Source: Priestia abyssalis (GTDB lineage: Bacteria > Bacillota > Bacilli > Bacillales > Bacillaceae_H). Taken from it: 64,000 nt of DNA. This document shows positions 26,267 through 36,467 of the stretch, piece by piece. Location: the NCBI RefSeq assembly GCF_002019595.1, contig NZ_KV917369.1:2628417-2692416 (forward strand), read 5' to 3'. A model generated the notes under the pieces. It was not told the origin of the DNA and ran no database searches. It saw only the letters and a list, made by a program, of their open reading frames with translations. A program made the position numbers and the translations under genes. Numbering within the stretch: position 1 is the first letter of the stretch; every line of letters starts with the position of its first letter.

Positions 26267-27878
26267 AGATGCTTCCCCCTTCATTAAGGGTAATGTTCAA
26301 TATTTCTCCAGTTTCTGTATATAATACAATTGGTGTAACAACCAGTTTTCCGCCCTCCTGATAAGGATGAACGAGGAGACGCTTTACTCCTGGAGAATTC
26401 ATATACATTTTGACACGGCTGACCATGTGCTCGTTTCCAGGTCGTTTCATCAACTGAAGGTGAAGCGTTTTACCGGATTTATCGATGAGCGGGAGAATCC
26501 ATTTTTGTTGCTGTTCATGAAGAAACCATTCTCCTGTTTCCGCCGCCTCTATACAAAATATAGCCTGTTTGCTTGCCACTGTCTCATGTTGCTTTATTTT
26601 TTCCAGCAAGTCCATCCACGAATTGAGAAAAAGAGAAGGCCAATTTCCTACATTTGTTTTCCCTTCTATTTGCCCTATTGTGTGAGAACTCGAGGATAAT
26701 TGAAAATCAACATTTAGTTTCGCATCCTTCAAGCGAAGGATAGAGCGGGACAATTCGAAACCGTCCCCGATAGCTCCCCATGGTGCCTGATTCTCATGAA
26801 GCATTTCAGGCGTCGTTTGGCTCCCTTCATAAAACAGGGGGCGCGATTGTGAATACGTGATCCACTTCTCCTGCTCCTGATGATAAAAATAATAGGTTAC
26901 ACCAACATAACCGGACTTCGTTTGCCAACCGGATGCCCCGAAGCCATGCAACTTAAGCGGCGGAACTTCATAATAGTCGGAACGGTAGGCTCTTTCTTGC
27001 AGACGATGTCGCTCCAGCAACAAAAGCTGTTCATAAAGAGCCGATAAGGTTTGACGGTAGGACGCCGATTGAAAAGACGCATGCTTTTTCCTATAAAGTG
27101 CAATGTCCGTCGCCAGCTTACGGAATAAATTCTCTAATTTTGCCAACCTCAAAGATTTTGCTTGTACAGAAAGTTGTTCCAATTCATGTACTGTACTTTC
27201 CGTCATCCGGGATAATCCAAGGTGAACCATTCGTTCAATCACCTCTTTAAAAGACGCCAGCTTTTTCGGTGCAATTATGAGAGGCGGTTTTTCTTCTATT
27301 TCGTGCAACATCCCTTTCTCCTTTTGGTATACATAGACCGCTTCCGCTTTGTGGCGGCATATTGCGTTCGCTTTGCACGTACAGATTGCATCCGCTGGCG
27401 ATTTAGCTGCCAAAAACCGGACTGTCGTATTCTCTTCAGGAAACGAAACAATCAAGACTGCCCCTTCTTCAAAAATGGGGTTAAGTTGGAATTGCTGTCG
27501 AAAAAGGATTTCCCCCCACACTTTTTCTGAAACGATACTGCTCACATCTAGATTCAATAAGAGGGAAAAGTCAGGCTTGATCGTTTGTGTTTCACCTTCA
27601 AGCGTCTCCTTAGCGGCTAACAGTGCCATGATGACATGCTTGCAAACGGTGCGGGCGCCGCATGTACAGGAGTAACGGCGAATATCCCCTGTAAATGTGA
27701 CAACCGTTCCATCCGCAAGTTGCATTCGTGCCACGCTCTCGTCTAAATTGATCTGGACGTTTGGCGCCGCCATTAAATCTTTTACCGCTCTCTTGTATGT
27801 GCCTTTGTTCGACATCGCCGCGAAATAGGTTTCGTCAATAGAAGGAAGAATTGCTAGGAAATGATGGATGCGATCCAT
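26241..27878 (-). CDS. SWIM zinc-finger protein
   Basis: 545 aa. Two CxC...CxH zinc motifs are visible: CTCGARTVCKH (about residues 70-80) and CTCKANAICRH (about 165-175); the first is a typical SWIM domain. SWIM fingers bind nucleic acid or protein. The remainder is a long helical/beta region without recognised catalysis. RBS GGGGAGG 8 bases before the ATG. Overlaps the vWA gene by 25 bp. Confidence 0.8.
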   Translation of the reverse strand: MDRIHHFLAILPSIDETYFAAMSNKGTYKRAVKDLMAAPNVQINLDESVARMQLADGTVVTFTGDIRRYSCTCGARTVCKHVIMALLAAKETLEGETQTIKPDFSLLLNLDVSSIVSEKVWGEILFRQQFQLNPIFEEGAVLIVSFPEENTTVRFLAAKSPADAICTCKANAICRHKAEAVYVYQKEKGMLHEIEEKPPLIIAPKKLASFKEVIERMVHLGLSRMTESTVHELEQLSVQAKSLRLAKLENLFRKLATDIALYRKKHASFQSASYRQTLSALYEQLLLLERHRLQERAYRSDYYEVPPLKLHGFGASGWQTKSGYVGVTYYFYHQEQEKWITYSQSRPLFYEGSQTTPEMLHENQAPWGAIGDGFELSRSILRLKDAKLNVDFQLSSSSHTIGQIEGKTNVGNWPSLFLNSWMDLLEKIKQHETVASKQAIFCIEAAETGEWFLHEQQQKWILPLIDKSGKTLHLQLMKRPGNEHMVSRVKMYMNSPGVKRLLVHPYQEGGKLVVTPIVLYTETGEILNITLNEGGSIYDRNSARY

Positions 27879-28960
27879 TGCGCCAACCTCCCCGGTGTCA
27901 GCGCTGCAACATGTGCGCCAAGCATCGCCATTTTTTGGGCAGCTTGTTTATCATAAAAAGGCTGTGCCTCTGGGTCAAGAGACGTGAGCACAATAAGTTT
28001 TGCCCCCGACTCGATAATGTTTAGCGCCTCCTTGTACATTTCCGCATAACTTCCTCCCTCGTATAAATCCGTGATAAGAATGACAATGGTTTGGTGCGGT
28101 GCTTCCGTCTTGTCCGCTGCATAGCGAAGTGCCTGAGCGATATAGGTTCCGCCTCCAAGCTGTACACTCATAAGCGTTTCAACCGGATCATCGATGCGAT
28201 CCGTCAAATCGACAACCGATGTATCAAAGATAAATAAATCTGTCTTAAGTGTTGGCAAACTCGCGAAAATACCCGCCATAACCGCACTGTGAACGACAGA
28301 ATCCAGCATGCTTCCGCTCTCGTCCACTGCAAGAATGACCCTCCACGGATTGACATATCTTGTTGCCCCATAAAAATAAGGCTTCTCAATACGAAGGACG
28401 TTGGCTTCTTTGTCAAAATGCTTCATGTTTTTATGAATCGTTTTCTTAAAGTCGAAATTGCGCATCACGCGGACCTGGCTGGAACGATTGCGGTCCGGCT
28501 TTCCATTTAAAAACGGTTTTATTTCTTGTTCTAACGTGTGACGCAGTTCCTCGGCTACGGTTGCAACGATGCGTTTGGCCGTAGCCAGCACCTCCGGCTT
28601 TATATGGCCTTTAAACTGTAAAATGCACTTTAGCAAATTCATATTCGGTTCCATCTTTTCAAGTGTTTGTTTATCCTTCAGCAAAGCGGTCAGCTCGTAC
28701 TTTTCAAGCGCATGTTTTTCCATGAGTTCAATCGTTTCTTTCGGAAACAACTCACGTACTTTGGAAATCCAAGAAGGCACTGTCAATTGGGAAGGGTCCA
28801 GTGATCCGCCGCGCTCTTCTCCCCGTTCCCGTTCGTATAAAAATTCCAACACCTCGTCCATCTTCCGATATGCGGCGTCTTCTTTCTCGAACGTTATTTG
28901 ATCATCCGCATATTTTCCAAGTATGAGGCGCCATCGATTTAATGAAATGTTACTGTCCAT
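27854..28960 (-). CDS. von Willebrand factor A (vWA/MIDAS) protein
   Basis: 368 aa. C-terminal vWA domain with a complete metal-ion-dependent adhesion site: DESGS, then GGGT, then ITDLYEGG. The N-terminal half is helical. The ATG at 28960 (MDSNISLNRWRL) is preferred, with AGGA 7 bases upstream and an 11-bp overlap with the DUF5682 gene; the longer frame from 29038 lacks a site. vWA partners of MoxR ATPases typically hold substrates for ATP-driven remodelling. Confidence 0.85.
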   Translation of the reverse strand: MDSNISLNRWRLILGKYADDQITFEKEDAAYRKMDEVLEFLYERERGEERGGSLDPSQLTVPSWISKVRELFPKETIELMEKHALEKYELTALLKDKQTLEKMEPNMNLLKCILQFKGHIKPEVLATAKRIVATVAEELRHTLEQEIKPFLNGKPDRNRSSQVRVMRNFDFKKTIHKNMKHFDKEANVLRIEKPYFYGATRYVNPWRVILAVDESGSMLDSVVHSAVMAGIFASLPTLKTDLFIFDTSVVDLTDRIDDPVETLMSVQLGGGTYIAQALRYAADKTEAPHQTIVILITDLYEGGSYAEMYKEALNIIESGAKLIVLTSLDPEAQPFYDKQAAQKMAMLGAHVAALTPGRLAQWIASIIS

Positions 28961-31253
28961 TTTCCAATCCTCGTCTCGCCAAAATCTCTTGTGCTCTCCT
29001 ATCCAGTTGAATTGCATATGTGAGCACCTCTTCCGCAACGGCTTCTTCTTTTATCGCTTTTTCGGTTGTGTGATACATTTGGGCAATCTGTCTTGCCATT
29101 CTGTCCACCTCAAGCGGGGTGAATTGACTGAATAAAAGCCGCATATACGGCAATATCTGCAGGAATGTCTCTTCATCAAGCTCTTGCAGCACATGAGACA
29201 GTCCGTTCAGCAGCGACTCGTTGTAAAGAAAGATATCTTTGGCGGCGCTAAATAATCCGGTCAAGAATAACGGAACTTGCTTTTGCATTTCGCCGCTTCC
29301 GTAAAAATATCCTTCTGCCGCTCGAATGATATCGTCAATGTTCCTCTTTTCAGCGGAAATCAGAAGTCCTAACACCGCCCCTTCCACCTGGCTGTCCCGT
29401 TTCTCTTTTTGTAAGTAAAGCTCCAGTACATCAATGAAATGCCCATCTGCAGGCTGTAAAGTGTACAAGTGGATAAGTTTTTCTATGATGACATTCGGCT
29501 CTCCACCATCCAACACAGAGAACAAGGAAAGTGCCTTATGCCGGGCATACTCCGACTGATGAGCGGCTTTCTCCATCTGTGACAAATAGTATGCACAGTT
29601 CGTCATCGACACGAAGTCTCCATCCTCCCCAATCGCCTCATCCACTAAAGTGGCATAGATCGCATAATCGGAAACTACCCCGCTCCAATAGGCTTCTGCC
29701 AATGATAGAGCGATTTCTCCGGCATGGCCTTTCGCTTTATGCAGCTTGGTCAGCAGCAGCTCCTGCACGGCTTCTTCCAGCGTTCCTCCATATACAGATA
29801 AATCAATGAGCGCACTTTCCACTTGAGCCGAGAAACGATATCTCCATGCCTCTCTCATTAGATGAATGTTTTGCTTTCGTACGAGATTAGGTCCGCGCAG
29901 CTTTTCACAAAACGGGATTTCTAAAAAAGCAAGCTGGTGGAAGAATTGGCTTAATCGCTGATGCCGTTCTTTCTTATAAATATCCAAAGTCGTTTCATGG
30001 GGGACCGTAGAGCGGACAGGAAGGCGAAAAGACCGAGCAAGCGCGCGAAAATCGTGGACGAGCGGCGGGACATCCGCTTCTGCTGGAAGCTTGCCCCGTT
30101 TCGTTCCTTGAAGGCTTATGTGCAGCTGTGTCAACGATTTATCTGAAGGTGACAGCTCTCCTTTTACAAATGTGTTGCGCACCGCATCCGTCAGCTCATA
30201 CAGTCCCGGCTGCATTTTCCCTCGAAGTCGTGCAAGTTCCCGGATCATTCTGGCCGCTTCAATCTCATCGGCCATGGAGATACCTTCTTTTTTCAGCTGC
30301 CTGGCGACTTTTAGCATAAATTGTTCGGCTGCCATGCCGCTGCGGTTCTCCCATATGTATTGATAAAAAGCCGGTGCCGGTATTCCACTCTCATAGCCGC
30401 TCGCCGGATCGCTTTCTGAAAAAGAGTAGGGCATGAGATAGGTTTTCGCATGTGCCGTAGATAACGGGCCCTTAGAATGTGTTTTCTTTTCTTCTCCCAA
30501 TTCAAGAAGCCCCTTCACATGAAAGCCTCCTGTAATCACAAGCACTCTTCTGTACTTTTTGCTCGCTTTTTCAATTTCCTTTGCCATATGCATTTCTCTC
30601 GCTGTACACCCATCCTCCTCCAGCATCTCCTTTGTATAGTCCGTGCGTGTGTAATAGCAATAATCAAAAAGCTGTCGAATAAACTCCTCGCTTGTCATCT
30701 GGAAGCCTTGCAGTTCAAAATATTTCTCCCAAAATTCGTGAAAGCTTCGGCAGCCTGTTCGTTCAGAAAGCATCCGCACATATTGGCTGTACCGAAAGTA
30801 TTGCTCACTCTGATCTACCTGTTCTGTCTTTCTCGTGACAAACAAGTAGTCTTTATAAGGAAGATCAATGAACACAGCAGGTATGCAGCGGGCGGCTCCC
30901 TCTCGCAGCGCAACCAATTCCGGTGAATAGTCGAGAAATGGATAATACGCACGGTATTTTCCGTTGCCTCCTTTCCCAAGTACATCGCTTTTATCGTCAT
31001 AGCTGCAATAGAGGCAAATAGGCGCCTGACTGTCCTCACTTACAATGTGCGGGATAAAAGGAGTGCAGTCAGCCGGGCCCTCAATCAGAATGATATCTGG
31101 TTTGTAGTGTTCAATCGTCTTCTTTACATGAAAGGAGCATGCGGGACTGTGGTGCCGAATGGGAACATACACAATGTTGCGGCTTAAATCGTAAGCCTTT
31201 TGGAACAACGATTCTACTTCAGCTGTTTGCGCGCTTCGAAAAATGCCTGCCAT
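28950..31253 (-). CDS. DUF5682-family protein
   Basis: 767 aa. Conserved features: IRHHSPAC at 32-39, IEGPAD at 57-62, REMHMA near 219-224 and GGFHVKG at 242-248. This pattern of His, Glu, Arg-Glu and Gly-Gly-His resembles the erythromycin esterase/ChaN/TIKI hydrolase fold, suggesting a hydrolase-like N-terminus; the rest is helical repeats. Enzymatic activity is inference. RBS AGGAGGGG precedes the ATG; 40-bp overlap with the MoxR gene. Confidence 0.78.
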   Translation of the reverse strand: MAGIFRSAQTAEVESLFQKAYDLSRNIVYVPIRHHSPACSFHVKKTIEHYKPDIILIEGPADCTPFIPHIVSEDSQAPICLYCSYDDKSDVLGKGGNGKYRAYYPFLDYSPELVALREGAARCIPAVFIDLPYKDYLFVTRKTEQVDQSEQYFRYSQYVRMLSERTGCRSFHEFWEKYFELQGFQMTSEEFIRQLFDYCYYTRTDYTKEMLEEDGCTAREMHMAKEIEKASKKYRRVLVITGGFHVKGLLELGEEKKTHSKGPLSTAHAKTYLMPYSFSESDPASGYESGIPAPAFYQYIWENRSGMAAEQFMLKVARQLKKEGISMADEIEAARMIRELARLRGKMQPGLYELTDAVRNTFVKGELSPSDKSLTQLHISLQGTKRGKLPAEADVPPLVHDFRALARSFRLPVRSTVPHETTLDIYKKERHQRLSQFFHQLAFLEIPFCEKLRGPNLVRKQNIHLMREAWRYRFSAQVESALIDLSVYGGTLEEAVQELLLTKLHKAKGHAGEIALSLAEAYWSGVVSDYAIYATLVDEAIGEDGDFVSMTNCAYYLSQMEKAAHQSEYARHKALSLFSVLDGGEPNVIIEKLIHLYTLQPADGHFIDVLELYLQKEKRDSQVEGAVLGLLISAEKRNIDDIIRAAEGYFYGSGEMQKQVPLFLTGLFSAAKDIFLYNESLLNGLSHVLQELDEETFLQILPYMRLLFSQFTPLEVDRMARQIAQMYHTTEKAIKEEAVAEEVLTYAIQLDRRAQEILARRGLENGQ

Positions 31254-32320
31254 GCAGCCCCTCCTGTTTGGCTTCGTTGTTTGACGATGCTTCTGAAGTA
31301 ACTGCGCAGCTTTTCTAAATCATCTCTGTTCTCTTTCGCAATCGTTCCTGTCAAGTACCGGACAAGTGCGTCCATTTTTACATACCCGTTCCCGTAATAA
31401 TAAGCATCCATGGCACTTTGATAATATACTGATACTGCTTCTGCGGTACTCATAACGGAAGAAGGCTGATCAATCCGTTTTCCCTCTGCCGTCGCTCCTT
31501 CCCGAAGTTCATGAAAAGCGGTAGCCAGCAGTTCGACGATTGTTCTGTCTACTTCTGGTGTCACGCCGGAAGCTTGCAGCAATCGAGTGACCTGCGACTC
31601 GATGATTTCAGCTTCGAGTTTTACATCTTTGATTGGCTGTACCGTTTCAAAATTAAAACGGCGCTTTAACGCACTGCTCATTTCATTAACCCCGCGGTCG
31701 CGCGTGTTGGCGGTGGCAATGATATTGAATCCAGGTCGGGCTGGAAGAATTCCTTGCTCACCAAACTCCGGAATGTTCAGTACCTTATCGCTTAGGACAC
31801 TGATTAAAGAATCCTGCACTTCCTGCGGGCAGCGCGTCAGCTCCTCGAACCGAGTGAAAATGCCTTGTTCCATGCCGACAAAAAGCGGGCCGGGTACAAG
31901 AGCCTCTCTGACGGGTCCTTTTGCCAAAAGAAGCGCATAGTTCCAGGAATACTTAATCGTATCTTCTGTCGTCGCGGCTGTTCCTTGGACCGTGTTGCGG
32001 CTGTTCCTGCAAATGGCGGCAGAAAGCAGCTCACTCAGCATCGTTTTTGCCGTCCCCGGCTCTCCAATCAACAAGAGTCCACGGTTTCCTGCCAATGTGA
32101 CAATAGCTCGTTCCACAAGCGGATCATCTCCGTAAAATTTACGGCTGATGATTACTTCTTTTCCTTGCCAAGGGAGTGGCTCATCTTGCCCGAGGATAAA
32201 TGCCCGGACGGCTCGCGGCGATAATCGCCAGTTTGGAGGTTTGGGAAACGAATCGTTCGCTTCCAGGGCGTTAAGCTCCCCTTCATATAAATCTTCCATC
32301 AATGGTTTAATCGACTGCAT
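31214..32320 (-). CDS. MoxR-family AAA+ ATPase
   Basis: 368 aa. Walker A GEPGTAKT at 86-93, sensor-1 region ATANTRDRG near 202-210, arginine-rich box ALKRRFNF near 217-224. The Walker B position reads RFEELTR, with Glu159-Glu160 where most MoxR proteins have Asp-Glu. MoxR ATPases are chaperone-like and cooperate with vWA proteins, and one is encoded in this operon. RBS AAAGGA 8 bases before the ATG. Confidence 0.88.
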   Translation of the reverse strand: MQSIKPLMEDLYEGELNALEANDSFPKPPNWRLSPRAVRAFILGQDEPLPWQGKEVIISRKFYGDDPLVERAIVTLAGNRGLLLIGEPGTAKTMLSELLSAAICRNSRNTVQGTAATTEDTIKYSWNYALLLAKGPVREALVPGPLFVGMEQGIFTRFEELTRCPQEVQDSLISVLSDKVLNIPEFGEQGILPARPGFNIIATANTRDRGVNEMSSALKRRFNFETVQPIKDVKLEAEIIESQVTRLLQASGVTPEVDRTIVELLATAFHELREGATAEGKRIDQPSSVMSTAEAVSVYYQSAMDAYYYGNGYVKMDALVRYLTGTIAKENRDDLEKLRSYFRSIVKQRSQTGGAAWQAFFEARKQLK

Positions 32321-32335
32321 ATCCCAATTCCTTTC

Positions 32336-35300
32336 TCATCGCTTGCTGCGCCAGTTTTCATCAAACCCAAGGTTCGGTTCGGACGCCCGGCTTACGTCAT
32401 ACAAAATTTCGCTGAAAAATCGTTCAGGCACCTGTTTTGGAGCGATTCGTCTTGCATCGTCAATTTCATCGTATTCGTATGAACCTCGTTTTACCGTACC
32501 AGCTTTGTAAAATTGAATGTCAAATAAGCATACGTCATCTTCCTCATACCCGACCGGCGCCCCTTCAAATGAAAGCTCTGCTCCAAGTCCTGTACGAGTG
32601 TCTTCTTTATAGAACGTATCGTAAAAGCCCCCGTCTTGAACGGACCCCCGGCTCCATCCGTATTTCGTCATCTTGCCCAGCAAGGAACGGCCGTTGATCT
32701 GAATGCCGCCAAACCTTTCTACCGCCACTGTTTCATTTTCCTCTACCTGGAATACATGGCGGGCAATTTGCGCGAATGGCTGAACCACCTCATAATCTTC
32801 CAACTGCTGCTTCCATGATTCCCGTTCTTCTTCGGATAACTCGAGCGGATGGACTAAACCTATGACGGTGTTCGGTGTAAGTTCGTGCTCTTCTTCCTCT
32901 ATTGTATTAAATGTGCCGTCTTCCATGTAGCGGAACGTTGCCAGCAGCTTTCCTTCCTTGTACTCTCCCCAAATGAGCGAGATGGCAAACTGCTGCATGA
33001 TCGGGTTTTCGACGAACAGGGATGTCCATGTCGCCTGCGACCAATAGCGGTGGAGTGAAAGAGCCATTTCCAATCGCTGTGTCTGCATCGTGACCATGCT
33101 TCGCAGCTGTTTCTTGACCGCAGACAGCTCGTTTTTTGCACGTTCTGCTTTTTCTCCATCATCTTTCGCATTTGGTTTTGGAAGGGATTTGATTTGTTTA
33201 CCCTCCATCGTTTTCAGTTCAATTTTTAAACATGGAGTCAAATAAGCAATAAAAGTTCTGCTGCCGTAATCGATCGTCTTTTCACCGCGTTTGTTGAAAC
33301 CGAGGTCCGGGATAAGCTGATCTTCGAGCGCTTCTTCTGTGAGTCCGCGCGTTTTGGCCGCAAGACGCAATGCTTCTTTTGCCGCATTGCGAACTTGCTT
33401 ATGTTTATATTTAAAAGCCATGGAGCTGATGGCCATCAGCGCAAGGTGTGATGGAGACAGCGCCAGGGCCTGAACAGCTGAAGCGGCAATGGCACCCCGT
33501 GTGCCAAGTGCCCATTCGTCAATCTGCTTTTTAAGCAGAAGCGTCATTTCATCATCACTATGAATGCCGTATAACGCCAAAATACCTCGCTTCTTTGTAT
33601 CCGCTCCCTGGGAAATCCAAAGCTGATAGAGGGCTTGCACGTTCTCTCTCAAGTCCTGTTCGTTGAGAACCAAAGCTATTGCTTCTGCCGCTTCCTTTTT
33701 TTCAATGGTTGAATCTGACATATATTGCTGGAAATAAGCAAGCGGGATGACTGCATCCGCAAAGGCGCTGGAATCTCGAAGACGGATTTGCGGCTCGAAT
33801 CCGAGCCATTGAACAAGTACGCTTCTTTTTTGCGGTGTTAAAATACGCGCACAAAGGGCTTCTATACTTCCTGTTTCTCCGCCAATCTCTATATTGCCGA
33901 GGAGTGACGCAAATCCTTCCGCCAACGAAGCGTTTTTCTTTTCCTGCAACGCTTCCCGTACGAGCTCTGTGTATGTCTCTGATTTATAGTAAAGGAGCAC
34001 CCGCATCGCTTGTTCTCTTACGGACTTCTTTTTGCTGCTCAGCTGCTTTGCCACATCTTCTGCGGCTCCTTGATCCTTTGTAAGTAACTCGACTGCAGCG
34101 GCCCGTACTTTTTTGGAAGAATCACCAAGACTTTGAATGAGTAGCGCGCGTGTTTGGACCGCATCATGCTCCGTCAGTTTCTCCAAAATGAAGACTCGTT
34201 CATCTGCGCTGTACTGTGCAAAGTCCTTCATGACAGAGACCCGTTCTTTCACTAAGAGATTGACGATGGCCGCTTCCGTGTTATTTTCCCTTTGACCGTA
34301 CATAGACGCTTGAACAGCTTGTGAAACCGCATAAGAAACGAGTTCCTCCGCTGTTAATCCGAAGGACAGAAGATCTTCTAACATCCTTTCAGATGGGCTC
34401 CCACCGGCTGAAAACCTCGATAAAAGTTCATACAGCCTATGGTCATATTCGCCACCGAACTGAAGGCCAATCGCGGCTTCCCGTCTTGCTGCCTCGTCTA
34501 TATCCCAAAGAAGAGCAATTTCCAGAACGGGAATGGGCCAGCTTGTGTTCTTATATTGTCGGCTTTGCAGCAAGTTTTTCATCTCTTCAAATGACGAACG
34601 GCCCGCTAAATAGTCACGGTATGCTTTATGGATACGGGACGGCTTAGACCGAAGCGCAAGCGTCACAAATTCTTCGCGGATTTTATTCCGATTCAGTTCA
34701 TACCCTTTTTTCATCAATAGAACCGCTGCAAAAATATAGTGGCTTTTACTCAAATAGTTCAGCACACGCTGCGCGAATTCCGGCTGCTCTTCGACCATAC
34801 GGAACAGACGCTGATATTCATATGTTTGATCAAAATCTAAATAGTCAAGGTCGTGCTGCATCAGACTGTAGGCGAAAAGTCTTTCTTCCGAGACACCGAA
34901 CTGTTCACATAATTGTTGAAGCGATTCATACTTCTGCTCATTCAAACTCCATACTCTTCCAAAATAGTCGGAGTGGTCAAGATTCCCTTCTACATGGTCT
35001 GCGGCATACTTCATGAACGTTTTGGCGGAACCTTTGACCAGCAAATCCATATATCGCCTAGCCGTATCTGAGTAAGGATATACACGAAACAGAAGCATCC
35101 ACGTTACATCAGGCAAAGACGATCCAATGCTTATCTCACTCGCGGATTCATTGCGAACGTATTTTTTCGCTGCTTCGATTTTCTCTTCCATCCCGCTCAG
35201 ACGGAGAATATATGCCGCGTTCTCTTGAAGTTCTTCTTCCAATAAAGAAAGGTAGGATTGAAATTTTTTATTGTCTGTCTCAAACATCAATAAAAGCAAA

Positions 35301-35770
35301 AGCAGCTTCGGTTCGCCTGTCAGTGTTTGCACTTGGTTCTCAATATACGATGGGTCCTCATCAATCAGCTTTCGAAGGAACACATCCGCTTCATTTACGG
35401 AACGCGAAAGCTTCGTCAGCTGTTTACAAGCGAGAGTCGTAAGAACCTGCAGCGGAAGGCCGCTCTTTTCAAGATAAACCCTCATTTCGGGAAAACTGAT
35501 ATATGTAAAGCGAACGAGAACAGCATTTAATAATTGTTCCTCAAGCAGATGATAAAATAACCGGAAAAATACAGGACTTTTTTTATATGTTTTCTCAAAA
35601 TCATGGACGAACTGCCAGGCAAAATCACGTCTTCTATTTTCACGGATTGTCGTTCGCTCAATCCGGTTTAATAGTTCTTCCTCTCCCGAATTTAAATAAC
35701 GAATCGCCCATTCCTCCTGGACGAATGTCATGTTAAGATGCTGAAACAGCTGATGTGTACCGACTGCCAT
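32336..35770 (-). CDS. Giant HEAT-repeat protein with C-terminal DUF4132 (MolR-like)
   Basis: 1144 aa, first gene of the operon. The middle (about 520-620 and 690-830) has HEAT-like alpha repeats (LIQSLGDSSKKVRAAAVELL). The last 250 residues match DUF4132: VIGLVHPLELSEEERESW, DYEVVQPFAQIARHVF, RFGGIQINGRSLLGKM and GWSRGSVQDGGF. E. coli MolR/YehF-type proteins share this region; function is unresolved, and earlier links to molybdate are doubtful. It ends 15 bp before the MoxR start. A GGGGGGAAG site precedes the ATG. Confidence 0.82.
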   Translation of the reverse strand: MAVGTHQLFQHLNMTFVQEEWAIRYLNSGEEELLNRIERTTIRENRRRDFAWQFVHDFEKTYKKSPVFFRLFYHLLEEQLLNAVLVRFTYISFPEMRVYLEKSGLPLQVLTTLACKQLTKLSRSVNEADVFLRKLIDEDPSYIENQVQTLTGEPKLLLLLLMFETDNKKFQSYLSLLEEELQENAAYILRLSGMEEKIEAAKKYVRNESASEISIGSSLPDVTWMLLFRVYPYSDTARRYMDLLVKGSAKTFMKYAADHVEGNLDHSDYFGRVWSLNEQKYESLQQLCEQFGVSEERLFAYSLMQHDLDYLDFDQTYEYQRLFRMVEEQPEFAQRVLNYLSKSHYIFAAVLLMKKGYELNRNKIREEFVTLALRSKPSRIHKAYRDYLAGRSSFEEMKNLLQSRQYKNTSWPIPVLEIALLWDIDEAARREAAIGLQFGGEYDHRLYELLSRFSAGGSPSERMLEDLLSFGLTAEELVSYAVSQAVQASMYGQRENNTEAAIVNLLVKERVSVMKDFAQYSADERVFILEKLTEHDAVQTRALLIQSLGDSSKKVRAAAVELLTKDQGAAEDVAKQLSSKKKSVREQAMRVLLYYKSETYTELVREALQEKKNASLAEGFASLLGNIEIGGETGSIEALCARILTPQKRSVLVQWLGFEPQIRLRDSSAFADAVIPLAYFQQYMSDSTIEKKEAAEAIALVLNEQDLRENVQALYQLWISQGADTKKRGILALYGIHSDDEMTLLLKKQIDEWALGTRGAIAASAVQALALSPSHLALMAISSMAFKYKHKQVRNAAKEALRLAAKTRGLTEEALEDQLIPDLGFNKRGEKTIDYGSRTFIAYLTPCLKIELKTMEGKQIKSLPKPNAKDDGEKAERAKNELSAVKKQLRSMVTMQTQRLEMALSLHRYWSQATWTSLFVENPIMQQFAISLIWGEYKEGKLLATFRYMEDGTFNTIEEEEHELTPNTVIGLVHPLELSEEERESWKQQLEDYEVVQPFAQIARHVFQVEENETVAVERFGGIQINGRSLLGKMTKYGWSRGSVQDGGFYDTFYKEDTRTGLGAELSFEGAPVGYEEDDVCLFDIQFYKAGTVKRGSYEYDEIDDARRIAPKQVPERFFSEILYDVSRASEPNLGFDENWRSKR

Positions 35771-35968
35771 TTTCTTCCCCCCAGTTTTACTCTATTCAAT
35801 GTCATATGTTATCTATCATGAGTATACTATATTACCTTTATCACGAACATATGTTTCTGTTAAATTTTTCAGATTCTCCTGTATTATGGAATAATTAGTC
35901 CCTCAGTGGATCTGTAAGAGGGAGACAATGGAAAAACGTTTAGGACTCTCTCCCTTTCATTCCATCAT

Positions 35969-36331
35969 TTACTCCGTTTTAAGTTGAGAGAGCGTAAAGA
36001 AATCGTCATGGGTGGTCAGCCACAGAATATTTCCATTTTTCTCAAATACTCGTAAAGCTCCCATTTGTTCTTCCTTTCGTTCTTTCCAGCCGTTTCTCTC
36101 AATCTCGTTAAGATAGGCTTCTGGAATGCTCTGTATCTCGTTCGATTTTGTCCACTTATAAGAAGCGTATTTCTCGATTTTAGGATTTTTCGCTTCACCA
36201 TCCTGCAATCGGGCGTCTTCAGGAACCGGAAAGTCGGCATTGATGGATGAAGGCTTGTAGAAGGACTGTTGACCGCATGCTCCTAAAAGAAAAAATATTA
36301 AGACAGCCACATAAAGGTACCGATTCTTCAC
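35969..36331 (-). CDS. Small lipoprotein, unknown function
   Basis: 120 aa with lipobox FFLLGACGQQ and a short mature domain. The GTG at 36331 (AAGGAG 8 bases upstream) is preferred over the GTG at 36340, which lies next to the site. It likely sits on the outer face of the membrane. No family recognised. Confidence 0.7.
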   Translation of the reverse strand: MKNRYLYVAVLIFFLLGACGQQSFYKPSSINADFPVPEDARLQDGEAKNPKIEKYASYKWTKSNEIQSIPEAYLNEIERNGWKERKEEQMGALRVFEKNGNILWLTTHDDFFTLSQLKTE

Positions 36332-36467
36332 TATTCCCACTCCTTCAAATTCTTGAGTTGAAATATGCTTTTCGTTATGTAATCATGACAGAAGGCATTT
36401 CCTATTACTGTAAATATCCTTATACCTTTTATCATATCATGATATTCTTCTAAAAAAGGAGAGACAA

